Virus record (IMG/VR): IMGVR_UViG_3300028786_000006
Coordinates: 98,342 to 162,341 of that record
DNA: 64,000 nucleotides
Direction: 5' to 3' (one strand)
Source of the DNA: a virus
The position numbers were made by a program, and so were the translations under genes. Within the stretch, counting starts at the first letter, position 1. Each line of letters opens with the position of its first letter. The notes beneath the pieces were generated by a model. The model had not been told where the DNA came from, made no database searches, and saw only the letters and a list, made by a program, of their open reading frames with translations. Below are positions 16,371-24,693 of this stretch, in pieces.

Positions 16371-16399
16371 TTGCGTTATGTTGAATGCTGGTCTATACT
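16371..16399 (+). promoter_or_regulatory. Sigma-70-like promoter
   Basis: TTGCGT (16371-16376), 17 bp, TATACT (16394-16399), upstream of the gene at 16435. Confidence 0.75.
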
Positions 16400-16434
16400 C
16401 CCTTCATGTTCACACAACAACGGAATTCTTTATC

Positions 16435-16821
16435 ATGGCAACTAAGCGTAAATTCAAGGTCACCATCACCGTTCGCAAGAAAGGGTCTAGTGATGCGTAC
16501 GTCGTCCGCATCCGCACGGTGGAAGCCCTGAATGCGCTGGAAGCCGAATATCTGGTGACCAAGGCGATGCGCCGAACGGGCTTTGACGTCGGCATCGTCC
16601 TGGAAATCAACTCCGGGCTGTTCAGGTTCAGTTGCATGCTTCGTCCGAAGGGGAACGTCGACGATAAGTTCGTTGAATTCAGCGCCCCCGTCAAAGCGGT
16701 CGACATGATGGCAGTGCCAAAGGCCGCCCGGGACATGATGGAAGGTAAAGGCTACGAAGTTGGAGCTATATTCAACATTTATGACAACGGAGATGCCAAG
16801 CGCGGCTTCTCGAAGGAGTGA
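16435..16821 (+). CDS. Hypothetical basic protein
   Basis: 128 residues, N-terminus MATKRKFKVTITVRKKGSSD, beta-rich start then mixed. ATG at 16435 lies just after the promoter leader. Unknown function. Confidence 0.8.
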   Translation: MATKRKFKVTITVRKKGSSDAYVVRIRTVEALNALEAEYLVTKAMRRTGFDVGIVLEINSGLFRFSCMLRPKGNVDDKFVEFSAPVKAVDMMAVPKAARDMMEGKGYEVGAIFNIYDNGDAKRGFSKE

Positions 16822-16824
16822 TCC

Positions 16825-16956
16825 ATGAACGAGTTAGACAGCACACTATTCATATTTCTTCTGGGATGCGCCGCGTTCCTGTTCGCCATATTTGGCGTGG
16901 GTTTGTGGGCACTGAAGAAGTTCCTCAGGATGGTGGGGAGAGCATTCCGGAGCTGA
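16825..16956 (+). CDS. Small membrane protein
   Basis: 43 residues: short acidic start, one hydrophobic span (FIFLLGCAAFLFAIFGVGLW), then a basic tail (KKFLRMVGRAFRS), predicting N-out/C-in topology. AAGGAG lies 7 nt before ATG. Role unknown; inner-membrane effectors such as superinfection exclusion proteins have this form. Confidence 0.72.
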   Translation: MNELDSTLFIFLLGCAAFLFAIFGVGLWALKKFLRMVGRAFRS

Positions 16957-17011
16957 GGCTCCGGTTTTGCGTTAAGTATGGTCACATCCTCATTCACGCA
17001 TCGAGATCAGC

Positions 17012-18646
17012 ATGACAGACCTCTCCAAACGACTTGATGAGTCGTTCGACACCGAGCCATACCCGACCCACCTGGTGCGGAAGGATGGCTCCTTCAACTA
17101 CGAATTCACCGCAGACAGCGGCGAGGTCTACCGCGTTCAGTTTTACCCGTCCAATGGGTTGGGAACCAACGTACGCCGGGTGTACCTGGGGCACAAGAAG
17201 GGCTCCATCTTCAAAGATGTGATGACCAAGTTCCAAGACCCGATGCGCATCATTTCGACCATGCTGGCATCGTTCGCTGAATTCCAGGCGACGCCACTGG
17301 GCAAGGCCACCGATGGTTTCGTGATTGATGCCACCGCCAAGGCGTTCGGCCCCACCATCCGTCTGTTGAAGCGCCTGGCCGCCCGCAACCCGGCGATCAG
17401 GGCCAAATTCAACATCCTGGATACCACTTACACCTGGGATACCGCCCGTTCGCCGATCTGGATCTACCGTAAGGGCACTGACCCTATGGAAGTATTCAAT
17501 GGCAAGAATGTCGACACCCCGATGTTGGTTGATAGCAAGGCCAAGCCGACGCAACCACGCATCTCCCCTGTGGCGCCGACTGCCCCGGCCCCGGCCCCTT
17601 CTCCGACGGCGGCACCAACAAGCGCCCCGGCCAACACTCTCGGTCACGTAGAGCTCACTTCTCCGATTGGTAATCTCGTCGTCCTTCCCGAAGGGAAAGG
17701 CGTGAAGATCGTTAAGGTCAGCTCTGGCACAACCATTGCGGTGGCAGACAACGCAGGGTCCGCGGAGAAGATTATCGACGCGTTGTTCAATGTTATCGAC
17801 CTCGGTAGCGGGGTGATTTCATATGGCAACAAGGTATTATGGTCTAAGACCAAAGACAATTACTATCAGATCATTGCAGGCATCGGCACCTACCGGGTTC
17901 TTATGAACGGTAGGGTGGACATCGGCGAGCGGGAGAGCGTTGGTAGCGCCATCGCCATGATCAGGAAAATCATGGGCGTCGACTCACAGGAACAGAAAAC
18001 GCTCCGCCAGCTCAGAACCATCCTCATGAAGACGGATGACTCGTTGATTGTCACTGCGAAGGTTGGTGCCCGGACGATCGTCGGCTCCCCTGACGAGGTT
18101 AGACATACACTGTCTGACATGAACGACCAGGACGCCCTGGGGCGTATCGTTTCAACTAGACTCGCCCCCGCCCCCAAGCCAACTATCAAGGCCTCCGTTC
18201 CAAAGACCGCAGCGGTTGCTCCTAAAGCTGCCCCTCCGGTGGCGGGGCCAGTGCCCAATGTGGCCCCGAAACCTACCCCTTTGGAGTCACTCACTACCCT
18301 CCAGGCCAAGTGGAAGGAGCGCTACGACGGTGTGAATTATGGTCAGATTTACATTCAGGTGAACGGCGTCTACAATGACAACCAGTTCAGTGTAAGCTGG
18401 GATATCACCGAGCGCCGGACAACCCCTCGTGAGATCTACACCCAGAACAAGTATGACATCGGCTCAGCCAACAGTGTTATCACCCAGCTGGAAGGTATTG
18501 CCCGCACCATGGGCTTCGATACCCAAGCGGCGTACTGTACCTTCGATACTATCGTGGACGATGAGCGCCGGATCGAGTCGAACGGCGACAGCCTCTACAG
18601 TGAATATGAACAGTCGATCGGTGGCCACCTCGACGTGAAACTGTAA
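17012..18646 (+). CDS. Large multidomain protein with Ala-Pro linkers
   Basis: 544 residues. Three apparently folded parts are joined by Ala/Pro-rich linkers near residues 175-215 and 385-430. No catalytic motif recognised. The layout echoes the paralogues at 9870 and 10782, which also use Ala-Pro linkers, though I see no sequence match. It could be a scaffold or structural component. A terminator follows. Confidence 0.85.
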   Translation: MTDLSKRLDESFDTEPYPTHLVRKDGSFNYEFTADSGEVYRVQFYPSNGLGTNVRRVYLGHKKGSIFKDVMTKFQDPMRIISTMLASFAEFQATPLGKATDGFVIDATAKAFGPTIRLLKRLAARNPAIRAKFNILDTTYTWDTARSPIWIYRKGTDPMEVFNGKNVDTPMLVDSKAKPTQPRISPVAPTAPAPAPSPTAAPTSAPANTLGHVELTSPIGNLVVLPEGKGVKIVKVSSGTTIAVADNAGSAEKIIDALFNVIDLGSGVISYGNKVLWSKTKDNYYQIIAGIGTYRVLMNGRVDIGERESVGSAIAMIRKIMGVDSQEQKTLRQLRTILMKTDDSLIVTAKVGARTIVGSPDEVRHTLSDMNDQDALGRIVSTRLAPAPKPTIKASVPKTAAVAPKAAPPVAGPVPNVAPKPTPLESLTTLQAKWKERYDGVNYGQIYIQVNGVYNDNQFSVSWDITERRTTPREIYTQNKYDIGSANSVITQLEGIARTMGFDTQAAYCTFDTIVDDERRIESNGDSLYSEYEQSIGGHLDVKL

Positions 18647-18660
18647 CACTACGTTACACC

Positions 18661-18693
18661 AAAAGACGCACCGGGCAACCGGGGCGTCTTTTT
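18661..18693 (+). terminator. Intrinsic terminator
   Basis: AAAAGACGC/GCGTCTTTTT hairpin just after the 544-residue gene. Confidence 0.87.
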
Positions 18694-18706
18694 ATTGTCT
18701 GAGGGG

Positions 18707-18734
18707 TTTACAAGTTCAAGAAACCAAGTATACT
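18707..18734 (+). promoter_or_regulatory. Sigma-70-like promoter
   Basis: TTTACA (18707-18712), 16 bp, TATACT (18729-18734), then GAGCTCACTG and the CACTGAGG leader. Confidence 0.82.
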
Positions 18735-18770
18735 GAGCTCACTGAAACACAAACCACTGAGGGTTTAACC

Positions 18771-19169
18771 ATGAAACACCAACACACCATCACCGCAGAA
18801 TACCCAGCTTACGACGTCCTGACCCGCGCTGAAGTCGATGGCGTCCTCTGGATCTCGGTTGACGACAAGCTTTGCTTGGTCGGTGACCACATGCGTCACT
18901 ACCAGGCTGGCAGCGTGGTGCGCTACGCCCAGCAGTACGACGAGTGCCCAATCAAGGCCGTCAAGCGTGCCACCGATAACGGCCACGACCTGCACTGGAT
19001 CAACCAGCTGTCCGCTTCGATCACCAGCCACCAGCGCCCTCGTGAAACCTACATCTGCGTCGCCATCGGCCAGACCGTCCGCTTCGAGGGCCTCTACTTC
19101 CTGGTCACCCTCGAGGGCAACAATAACCTGGGCCTGAAGCCTCACAGCCTCCTGAAAGAACACAACTAA
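18771..19169 (+). CDS. Hypothetical protein
   Basis: 132 residues, His-rich start (MKHQHTITAEY). Cassette promoter and ribosome site. No recognised family. Confidence 0.82.
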   Translation: MKHQHTITAEYPAYDVLTRAEVDGVLWISVDDKLCLVGDHMRHYQAGSVVRYAQQYDECPIKAVKRATDNGHDLHWINQLSASITSHQRPRETYICVAIGQTVRFEGLYFLVTLEGNNNLGLKPHSLLKEHN

Positions 19170-19212
19170 ACTGAACCAGGCCCCTCCGGGGGCCGCCCCT
19201 TGGAGATACATC

Positions 19213-19497
19213 ATGCTGAAGTTTTTGCTTGGGTTGTTCGCTGGCCTCATTATCGCCCTGAATTTCCCCCAGGCCCCGGCCGCAGCCAACGCGATGGCCC
19301 GTGCCGGTGGGGCCGCCCTCTGTCGCTTTGCCGAGTCTGAGAAGTGCTCCACCATGGTTCTGCGTATGTTCTCGCCGGCTGACGAGATGGTTGGCCTGTC
19401 CCCAGAAGAGATGGTAGCGGCCCCAACAGGAACCCTCAGTCGCATCGTGAGCAACGCAATGCGCCCGGCGCCGGTACGTGGCACCCCGGTGGAATAA
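19213..19497 (+). CDS. Exported or membrane-anchored small protein
   Basis: 94 residues with a signal-like N-terminus (MLKFLLGLFAGLIIALNFPQAPAAA) and a likely cleavage site after PAAA near residue 25. Two Cys residues in the mature part could form a disulfide. GGAG precedes the ATG. Probably acts in the periplasm or inner membrane. Confidence 0.75.
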   Translation: MLKFLLGLFAGLIIALNFPQAPAAANAMARAGGAALCRFAESEKCSTMVLRMFSPADEMVGLSPEEMVAAPTGTLSRIVSNAMRPAPVRGTPVE

Positions 19498-19570
19498 CCG
19501 GTTGAACCCCAAACGCATACCCTGGGCCTTGAGCTTGGGGTATGATGGGCACCTACCAATGGAGGCTGCC

Positions 19571-19813
19571 ATGAAAACTCTGTACAGCATCACCGGCCGG
19601 GAACAGGATGTGCGCATTCTGACTAGCTTAACTGAAGTCCGGGAAGAGGTCGTCGCTTTCAGCGGCACCGGCCCAGAAGCTTGCTGGATCAGTGCTGACC
19701 CGCTGAGTAACCTGAACCAGCGCGACGGCAAACTGAAAATTCGACAGCTGGACGGTTGCGGTGTGTTCGAACACAACATCGTTGTTATCCAGCGCCACGA
19801 CGTCAACATCTAA
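19571..19813 (+). CDS. Hypothetical protein
   Basis: 80 residues, GGAGG 5 nt before ATG 19571. Mixed alpha/beta composition (VVAFSGTGPEACWIS). Unknown. Confidence 0.75.
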   Translation: MKTLYSITGREQDVRILTSLTEVREEVVAFSGTGPEACWISADPLSNLNQRDGKLKIRQLDGCGVFEHNIVVIQRHDVNI

Positions 19814-19838
19814 ACAAGCTCTCACTGAGGAGAACACC

Positions 19839-20996
19839 ATGCAACCTGCGATCAATAGTACCATCTTCGACACCCTGTCCATCAACCGTGCCAAGTCCCG
19901 TTGGGACGAGCACCTGTTCGACATGGTGCCTGTGCAAGAACTGGCCAACCCGGTAACCGGTCAAACCATGAAGTTCAAGCGTGGCGACTACTTCGCCCCC
20001 CTGGGCTACGGTGGCATCAACGGCGACAAGCTACGAGTGGCTATCCACATCCTGAGCGAGCACGCCAAGCGCGGCGGTGCCAAGTTGCTGGCCCACGGTA
20101 CAGTCATGGGCTCCCCACAGTCCCCGATGGCCGCTGCAGTTGCCCGCCACTTCGACTACAAGACCATCACCGTCCTGGGCGGCACCAAGCCTGAGACCTG
20201 CATCAAGAAAGACACCATTCAGATGGCCGCCTGGTTCGGCAGCGAGTTCGCCTTCGTGGGCAACGGCTACAACAACGTCATCCAGCCTCGTGTTCAGAAG
20301 ATCCTGGCTGAGCGAGCGCCGACCGGCTTGTACCTCGAGTACGGCATCACCCTGGACCACAACAAACACCCGGCGGCCGACATCGCAGCCTTCCATGGCA
20401 TCGGTGCTGAGCAAGTACAGAACATCCCTGACGACGTCGACACCCTGGTCATCCCGTTCGGCTCGGCGAACTCCGGCACCTCCATCCTGCTGGGCCTGTG
20501 CAAGTATCCCAAGCCCAACATCAAGGAAGTGGTCCTGGTAGGCATCGGCCCCAACCGCGTACGCTTCATGCAAGAGCGCCTGGCGGTTATCGGTAAGCAT
20601 CTGGGCATCGACACCGACATGTTCGACCTGACCGAGACTGACAAGGTCGAAGTGAACAAGACGGCAGACATCGCCAACTTCTTCGACGGCGGGCCGACCA
20701 CGCGGGCCAAGTATTACCGCATGACCCACTATGACCTGCACTCCACCAAGTACGTTGAGTACAATGACCTGATGGAATACAACTGGAACGGCCTGGAGCT
20801 GCACCCTCGATACGAAGGCAAGGTGATGACCTACCTCCAGGAAAAGCATCCTGAACTGATCCGCCCAACCGCGCTGTTCTGGATCGTCGGCAGCAAGCCG
20901 CGCATCGAGCCGATGCTGGCCAGTATGGGCCACGAGATCAGCGAGGAAGCCCCGACTGCAGTCGACCTGCTGACTCCGGTACAAGCGGCGGCGTAA
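19839..20996 (+). CDS. PLP-dependent enzyme, fold type II (ACC-deaminase/desulfhydrase-like)
   Basis: 385 residues. KRGDYFAPLGYGGINGDKLR has the PLP-lysine context of the tryptophan-synthase-beta superfamily (GGxNxDKLR; Lys at about 64). AHGTVMGSPQSPMAAAVA follows, as does a Gly-rich phosphate loop GSANSGTS. Family members deaminate or beta-eliminate small amino acids, or decarboxylate them. PLP enzymes are known partners in thymidine hypermodification of phages ViI and M6, where they trim the attached amino acid. The gene directly precedes a P-loop kinase and the hydroxymethylase. The leader contains CACTGAGG. The C-terminus is about 40 residues longer than a minimal type II enzyme. Confidence 0.8.
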   Translation: MQPAINSTIFDTLSINRAKSRWDEHLFDMVPVQELANPVTGQTMKFKRGDYFAPLGYGGINGDKLRVAIHILSEHAKRGGAKLLAHGTVMGSPQSPMAAAVARHFDYKTITVLGGTKPETCIKKDTIQMAAWFGSEFAFVGNGYNNVIQPRVQKILAERAPTGLYLEYGITLDHNKHPAADIAAFHGIGAEQVQNIPDDVDTLVIPFGSANSGTSILLGLCKYPKPNIKEVVLVGIGPNRVRFMQERLAVIGKHLGIDTDMFDLTETDKVEVNKTADIANFFDGGPTTRAKYYRMTHYDLHSTKYVEYNDLMEYNWNGLELHPRYEGKVMTYLQEKHPELIRPTALFWIVGSKPRIEPMLASMGHEISEEAPTAVDLLTPVQAAA

Positions 20997-21034
20997 AGTC
21001 GTAACGGCACAGAGACGGCACTCGAGGAGGCCTG

Positions 21035-21268
21035 ATGTTCAGTAACAAGCGAATTCGCTGCCATATCCTAGACCGGACAGACCAGGTCGCTATGGGTAAG
21101 GAGCACCTGGCGTATATGGTGAAGCGTACCCCTGGCTTGGAGAAGGCCATCACGGATGCTCAGAAAGCTCTAGACGACCACCGTGCGGCCATTGCCGATC
21201 AGGAAAAGTTCATCAAGGACGTCGAGGCCACTCTGGGCATCCACTGGCTGGAAAACCCACCATACTGA
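21035..21268 (+). CDS. Small coiled-coil protein
   Basis: 77 residues, mostly one helix (LEKAITDAQKALDDHRAAIADQEKFIKDVEATLG). GAGGAGG lies 5-11 nt upstream. Lies between the PLP enzyme and the kinase; could be an adaptor. Confidence 0.75.
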   Translation: MFSNKRIRCHILDRTDQVAMGKEHLAYMVKRTPGLEKAITDAQKALDDHRAAIADQEKFIKDVEATLGIHWLENPPY

Positions 21269-21276
21269 GGACACAT

Positions 21277-22002
21277 ATGAGCACGTTATTCCGTAAGGAT
21301 GCTGTACACCACCACATGTTCGACGAGCCGGACTACAGCCAGGTGGAAGCATTCATGAACCGGGCCGGGGCTCACAAGGCCCCAATCTTGTTGTACCTGA
21401 AAGGCACCAATGGTTCAGGGAAGTCGACAATTCCGACCCTGCTCCGCGACTATGATCCTGATGCTTTTTTCGCGGTGGTGAATAACCGCAAGCTGCTGAC
21501 CGTGTTCCCGTCCTTTCGCATCGTTGCCTGTGGCAAGTATGACGACAGCAACAGCAAGGGGTGCGATGCCCTGAAGGATACGGAGGAGATGATTGAGGCC
21601 CTGAAACTGGCGGCTGAACACTTCCCTGCGTACGACCTGATATTCGAGGGTATCATCCCTGCGACGATTGAAGGTCCATGGGTGCCCCGGTTACTGGAAC
21701 ATGCAGGGCCGTACCGGACACTGGTGCTGGGGTACATCAACATCCCAGTGGAAACCTGCATCGAGCGTATCAAAGGCCGCAACGCGCCGGGTAAAGAGTT
21801 CAAAGAAGACCTGGTGCGCGGCAAGTACGAAGGCATGATGAAGTCGATGGAGCGCCATCATGAGGTGTTCCCGGACATCTTGATGTACCACATCGACACC
21901 GACAAACCCAAGAACGATATGCTCTGGGACTTCTTGAACCGTTCATGGTTTGTCGGCCACCAACCAGGCGAGGCATTGAGCCTTGCGGAGCTTGCCTCGT
22001 AA
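21277..22002 (+). CDS. P-loop kinase, candidate 5-hmdU DNA kinase
   Basis: 241 residues with Walker A GTNGSGKST at 43-51, a later IFEG, and a lid-like CIERIKGRN. This is the small-molecule/nucleic-acid kinase form seen with hypermodification genes. It lies between the PLP enzyme and the hydroxymethylase. Two kinases (this and 1-984) may act in sequence, since ViI-type chemistry uses a 5-pyrophosphoryl intermediate, or on different substrates. A terminator follows. Confidence 0.72.
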   Translation: MSTLFRKDAVHHHMFDEPDYSQVEAFMNRAGAHKAPILLYLKGTNGSGKSTIPTLLRDYDPDAFFAVVNNRKLLTVFPSFRIVACGKYDDSNSKGCDALKDTEEMIEALKLAAEHFPAYDLIFEGIIPATIEGPWVPRLLEHAGPYRTLVLGYINIPVETCIERIKGRNAPGKEFKEDLVRGKYEGMMKSMERHHEVFPDILMYHIDTDKPKNDMLWDFLNRSWFVGHQPGEALSLAELAS

Positions 22003-22053
22003 CACTGTTCGCACTACTATACACCCAGCTACACATCTCTGGCGTTTCCCTTT

Positions 22054-22091
22054 GAGCCCCGGCGTCTAACCCCGCGCCGGGGCTCCTTTTT
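22054..22091 (+). terminator. Intrinsic terminator
   Basis: GAGCCCCGGCG/CGCCGGGGCTC stem with TTTTT tail, after the kinase. Confidence 0.88.
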
Positions 22092-22103
22092 GATGGAGCA
22101 TGT

Positions 22104-22433
22104 ATGACCCGCCACGACCCTTTGATTATGGAAGACCAACAGAAGCACGACAACAGACGCGGTAAGATCGCTCTGTCTCTCGCAGCTGCTCTAGCCATGG
22201 TAGGCGGCCCAACATCAGGGATCCCCTTCTTTGGCCCGGCACCCCGGTCCTTCCGCCCACGCCCCCAAGCCACGCCAGAACAGATCGCGGCTGGTTTGAA
22301 GGCAAGCGCTGAAGCCAAGCTCAAGCGAGAAAAACGTCGTCTTCGTAATGTTCGCCATTCCGGAGCCTCCCCAACGCATGTCAATCCACCAATCCCTCGA
22401 CTTCAATGTGATTCAGGGCAAGTCGACCTCTGA
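22104..22433 (+). CDS. Hypothetical protein
   Basis: 109 residues, basic (KLKREKRRLRN), Pro-rich middle, and a weakly hydrophobic segment (ALSLAAALAMVGG). Its end overlaps the following gene by about 56 nt, so its last 18 residues may not be constrained. GGAG precedes ATG. Confidence 0.55.
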   Translation: MTRHDPLIMEDQQKHDNRRGKIALSLAAALAMVGGPTSGIPFFGPAPRSFRPRPQATPEQIAAGLKASAEAKLKREKRRLRNVRHSGASPTHVNPPIPRLQCDSGQVDL

Positions 22434-23532
22434 TACCATCTACCAGGCGTATGACGCCATCTTGACCCGAGGCGTTGATGTTCAGACCCGCAATGGGGCC
22501 GCTCGAACAATCTTCAACGCTTTGATGTTCACCGAAAACCCACGCCACCGCCACCTGGCCCTTGAAGGCCGCAGCTCCAACATCTTCCAAATGATGGCGG
22601 AAACCCTCTGGGTGCTGTCTGGTAGCGGCCGCGTCACCGGGTTCCTTGAGTACTTCTTGCCTCGCGCTTTGAACTATTCCGACGACGGCGTAAGCTGGCG
22701 CGGCGCCTACGGCCCACGTCTGCTGCGTAACAACCAGCTCGACGCAGCGGTTGAAGCCTTCGTACAGGATGGTCTGCAAACCCGCCGGGCAATCGTGTCG
22801 ATCTTCGACCCTTCCCTGGACACCCAGGACGCCCTGAAAGAAGTCTATGGTCTGGACAACACCAAGGACTTGCCGTGCAACCTTCTGCTGAACTTCTACA
22901 CCGACGCCCTGGGCCGCTTCTGTGTGAAGCTGGTTCAACGTTCTGGTGACGTGTTGTTCGGCGCCGGTAGCATCAACCCGTTTGAGTTCACGCTCATTCA
23001 AGAGCTGGTCTATCAGAAGGTTCGCCAACACTACCCAGGCCTCCAGCTCGGCCCGTTCGTTCATGACGTGACCAACCTCCACGTCTACGAGCAGTTCAAA
23101 CCCCAGGCCCAAAAGGCTTGCGGTACGCCCCAGGTCGCATTGGGCCACAACACCGATCTGGCCTGCCAGGAAGCCTGGAACGTCTGCTCATTTGAAGAGC
23201 TGGCCTATACCCTGGAAGCGTTCGTTGATGCCGCCGAGGACTTCATTCGGTCCCCGAGCCGCGATACCAGCGACGCCTTTGAACGCCAGTTCGCCCTGAC
23301 TGCTCAAAAGATCAACCACTCGATGGATAGCGCTGACAATCTTCTGATTGACTACGCCTTCATCACCATGCGTTACCTGCAGGCTAAATTGTTGCCTAGC
23401 GTCCTTGAACATAAGCGCATCGGCCTCTGCAAGCATGCGCCGGAAGACTTGATTTTGGCTATCAAACAATCCAAATTCAACCCTTTCGACCGAGTTATCA
23501 TCTATGACGGCAGCTTCGCCTCTCTGCAGTAA
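22378..23532 (+). CDS. Thymidylate-synthase family dUMP hydroxymethylase
   Basis: 384 residues. TS-superfamily hallmarks: Y111 G112 xR, catalytic Cys in PCN at 166-168, RSGDVLFG at 188-195 and the pyrimidine-selecting Asn at about 200 (SINPFEF). Asn rather than Asp at this place fits dUMP rather than dCMP as substrate. The usual PPCH reads LPCN. In phages with modified thymine this enzyme makes 5-hydroxymethyl-dUMP from dUMP with methylene-tetrahydrofolate. ATG at 22378 has CGGAG upstream; ATG at 22348 is possible. The dNMP kinase follows with a 29-nt overlap. Confidence 0.82.
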   Translation: MSIHQSLDFNVIQGKSTSDTIYQAYDAILTRGVDVQTRNGAARTIFNALMFTENPRHRHLALEGRSSNIFQMMAETLWVLSGSGRVTGFLEYFLPRALNYSDDGVSWRGAYGPRLLRNNQLDAAVEAFVQDGLQTRRAIVSIFDPSLDTQDALKEVYGLDNTKDLPCNLLLNFYTDALGRFCVKLVQRSGDVLFGAGSINPFEFTLIQELVYQKVRQHYPGLQLGPFVHDVTNLHVYEQFKPQAQKACGTPQVALGHNTDLACQEAWNVCSFEELAYTLEAFVDAAEDFIRSPSRDTSDAFERQFALTAQKINHSMDSADNLLIDYAFITMRYLQAKLLPSVLEHKRIGLCKHAPEDLILAIKQSKFNPFDRVIIYDGSFASLQ

Positions 23533-24145
23533 CATCGTAGCTCTCGTGGCGCGCAAGCGCTGCGGGAAGGACACCCTGGCCGATGTACTGGGCCACGAGT
23601 ACGGGGCTCACAAGCTGAGCTTCAGCGACGGGGTACGGGCCATCACCAGCGACCTGTTCCCCTGGGTCCCTTCTGAGGTTCCCGACTCCATCAAGGACAA
23701 CGTGGTAGACCACCCGGCAAACGTCCGGGGTCTGACCTACCGCGAAGTCTGGCGCACTGTAGACCACCTGCGAGCCAACGTCGACCCCCACCTGTTCATC
23801 AACTGGTTCCGTGACAACCAGCTGGATATGGCCGTCAAGAACCCAACCCTGTGCTTCGTTATTGCGCGGGTCAGTACTGCGGAAGAGTTCGCTCTCCTCA
23901 AGGCCCTGGGTATCAAGACCGTCCGCATCATCCGCAAGGACATGACGGGGGTCGACCTTGACCCGTTTGAAGACTATCTCAGCCAGGCTGAGGTTGATCA
24001 TGAATATCTGTTCGACATTAATGACGGCACCGCGCCGTTTCTTGACTTTTTTCGCGAGGAAGTGCTTTGGAAATCCAATCAAGTGTGGCAACAACGGTCA
24101 GCCCTGACGTCGTCCTTGGGTATATGCGACGGTCGGACTACCTGA
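23504..24145 (+). CDS. Deoxynucleoside monophosphate kinase (T4 gp1 type)
   Basis: 213 residues. The N-terminus NIVALVARKRCGKDTLADVL carries the Walker-like ARKRCGKDT (16-24), typical of phage dNMP kinases (GxKRSGKDT). It raises modified and normal dNMPs to diphosphates. Overlaps the hydroxymethylase by 29 nt and the dUTPase-like gene by 79 nt, an unusually long overlap. Confidence 0.82.
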   Translation: MTAASPLCSNIVALVARKRCGKDTLADVLGHEYGAHKLSFSDGVRAITSDLFPWVPSEVPDSIKDNVVDHPANVRGLTYREVWRTVDHLRANVDPHLFINWFRDNQLDMAVKNPTLCFVIARVSTAEEFALLKALGIKTVRIIRKDMTGVDLDPFEDYLSQAEVDHEYLFDINDGTAPFLDFFREEVLWKSNQVWQQRSALTSSLGICDGRTT

Positions 24146-24693
24146 ACACCCGCTACACCGGGCCGGACTGGATCGATATCGGCTGGGACAAGTTCACGGC
24201 CGCCGCCGAGACCGAATTCGTTGAGTTTCTCTCCGAAATGACCGGTGAATGGAAGTGGTACAGCAACAACCCACGCATTCAGCGGAACAAGGCGCTGTTC
24301 GAGCTGGTTGACTGGTTCCTGTTCACCGCTTCAGCGATCCACTGCGCAAACCGCTATATCGGCCTCGACGGCGTTGAGGATGCCCTGGTCAGCTACCAGG
24401 CGTTCGGTACTGACCCGTCTTGGTGGCCACCGAAGGACATCGGCGTCGGTAAGGTGATGGTTTGGAAGTCTGAACTGGTCGTACTGTCGGAATACGCCTC
24501 GATCTCGGTCAGCATCCAAAAGCTGGCTGTTACCCTCGACATCATGCTGGGTTACATCGGTGCCACCCCGGCCGACTTTGACCAGGCGTACGAGGAGAAA
24601 TATGCGATGTGCTTGAAGCGGGTTGAGGCCGGCATCATGCGCGGCGTACCGTACGACAAGACCAAAGAAGTGTACTCGGAGATCTTGGTATGA
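24067..24693 (+). CDS. dUTPase/dCTPase-like all-alpha NTP pyrophosphatase
   Basis: 208 residues. EFVEFLSEMTGEWKW followed by LFELVDWFLFTASAIH fits the E-xx-E ... E-xx-D metal site of dimeric dUTPases. It converts dUTP to dUMP, the substrate of the hydroxymethylase two genes upstream, and keeps uracil out of the DNA. TTG start at 24067 has GAGGA 6 nt upstream; ATG at 24124 is an alternative that shortens the overlap. Confidence 0.78.
   Translation: MEIQSSVATTVSPDVVLGYMRRSDYLNTRYTGPDWIDIGWDKFTAAAETEFVEFLSEMTGEWKWYSNNPRIQRNKALFELVDWFLFTASAIHCANRYIGLDGVEDALVSYQAFGTDPSWWPPKDIGVGKVMVWKSELVVLSEYASISVSIQKLAVTLDIMLGYIGATPADFDQAYEEKYAMCLKRVEAGIMRGVPYDKTKEVYSEILV

Noticed and set aside
19501-19546. Promoter with TATGAT at 19541
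   Set aside because: No -35 at proper spacing; CATACCC/GGGTATG inverted repeat noted only.
22348-23532. Ordinary dCMP hydroxymethylase
   Set aside because: The pyrimidine-selecting residue reads Asn, not Asp, and the neighbouring genes fit modified thymine.
24067-24693. MazG proper
   Set aside because: Spacing of the metal motifs and the nearby hydroxymethylase fit the dimeric dUTPase form better.
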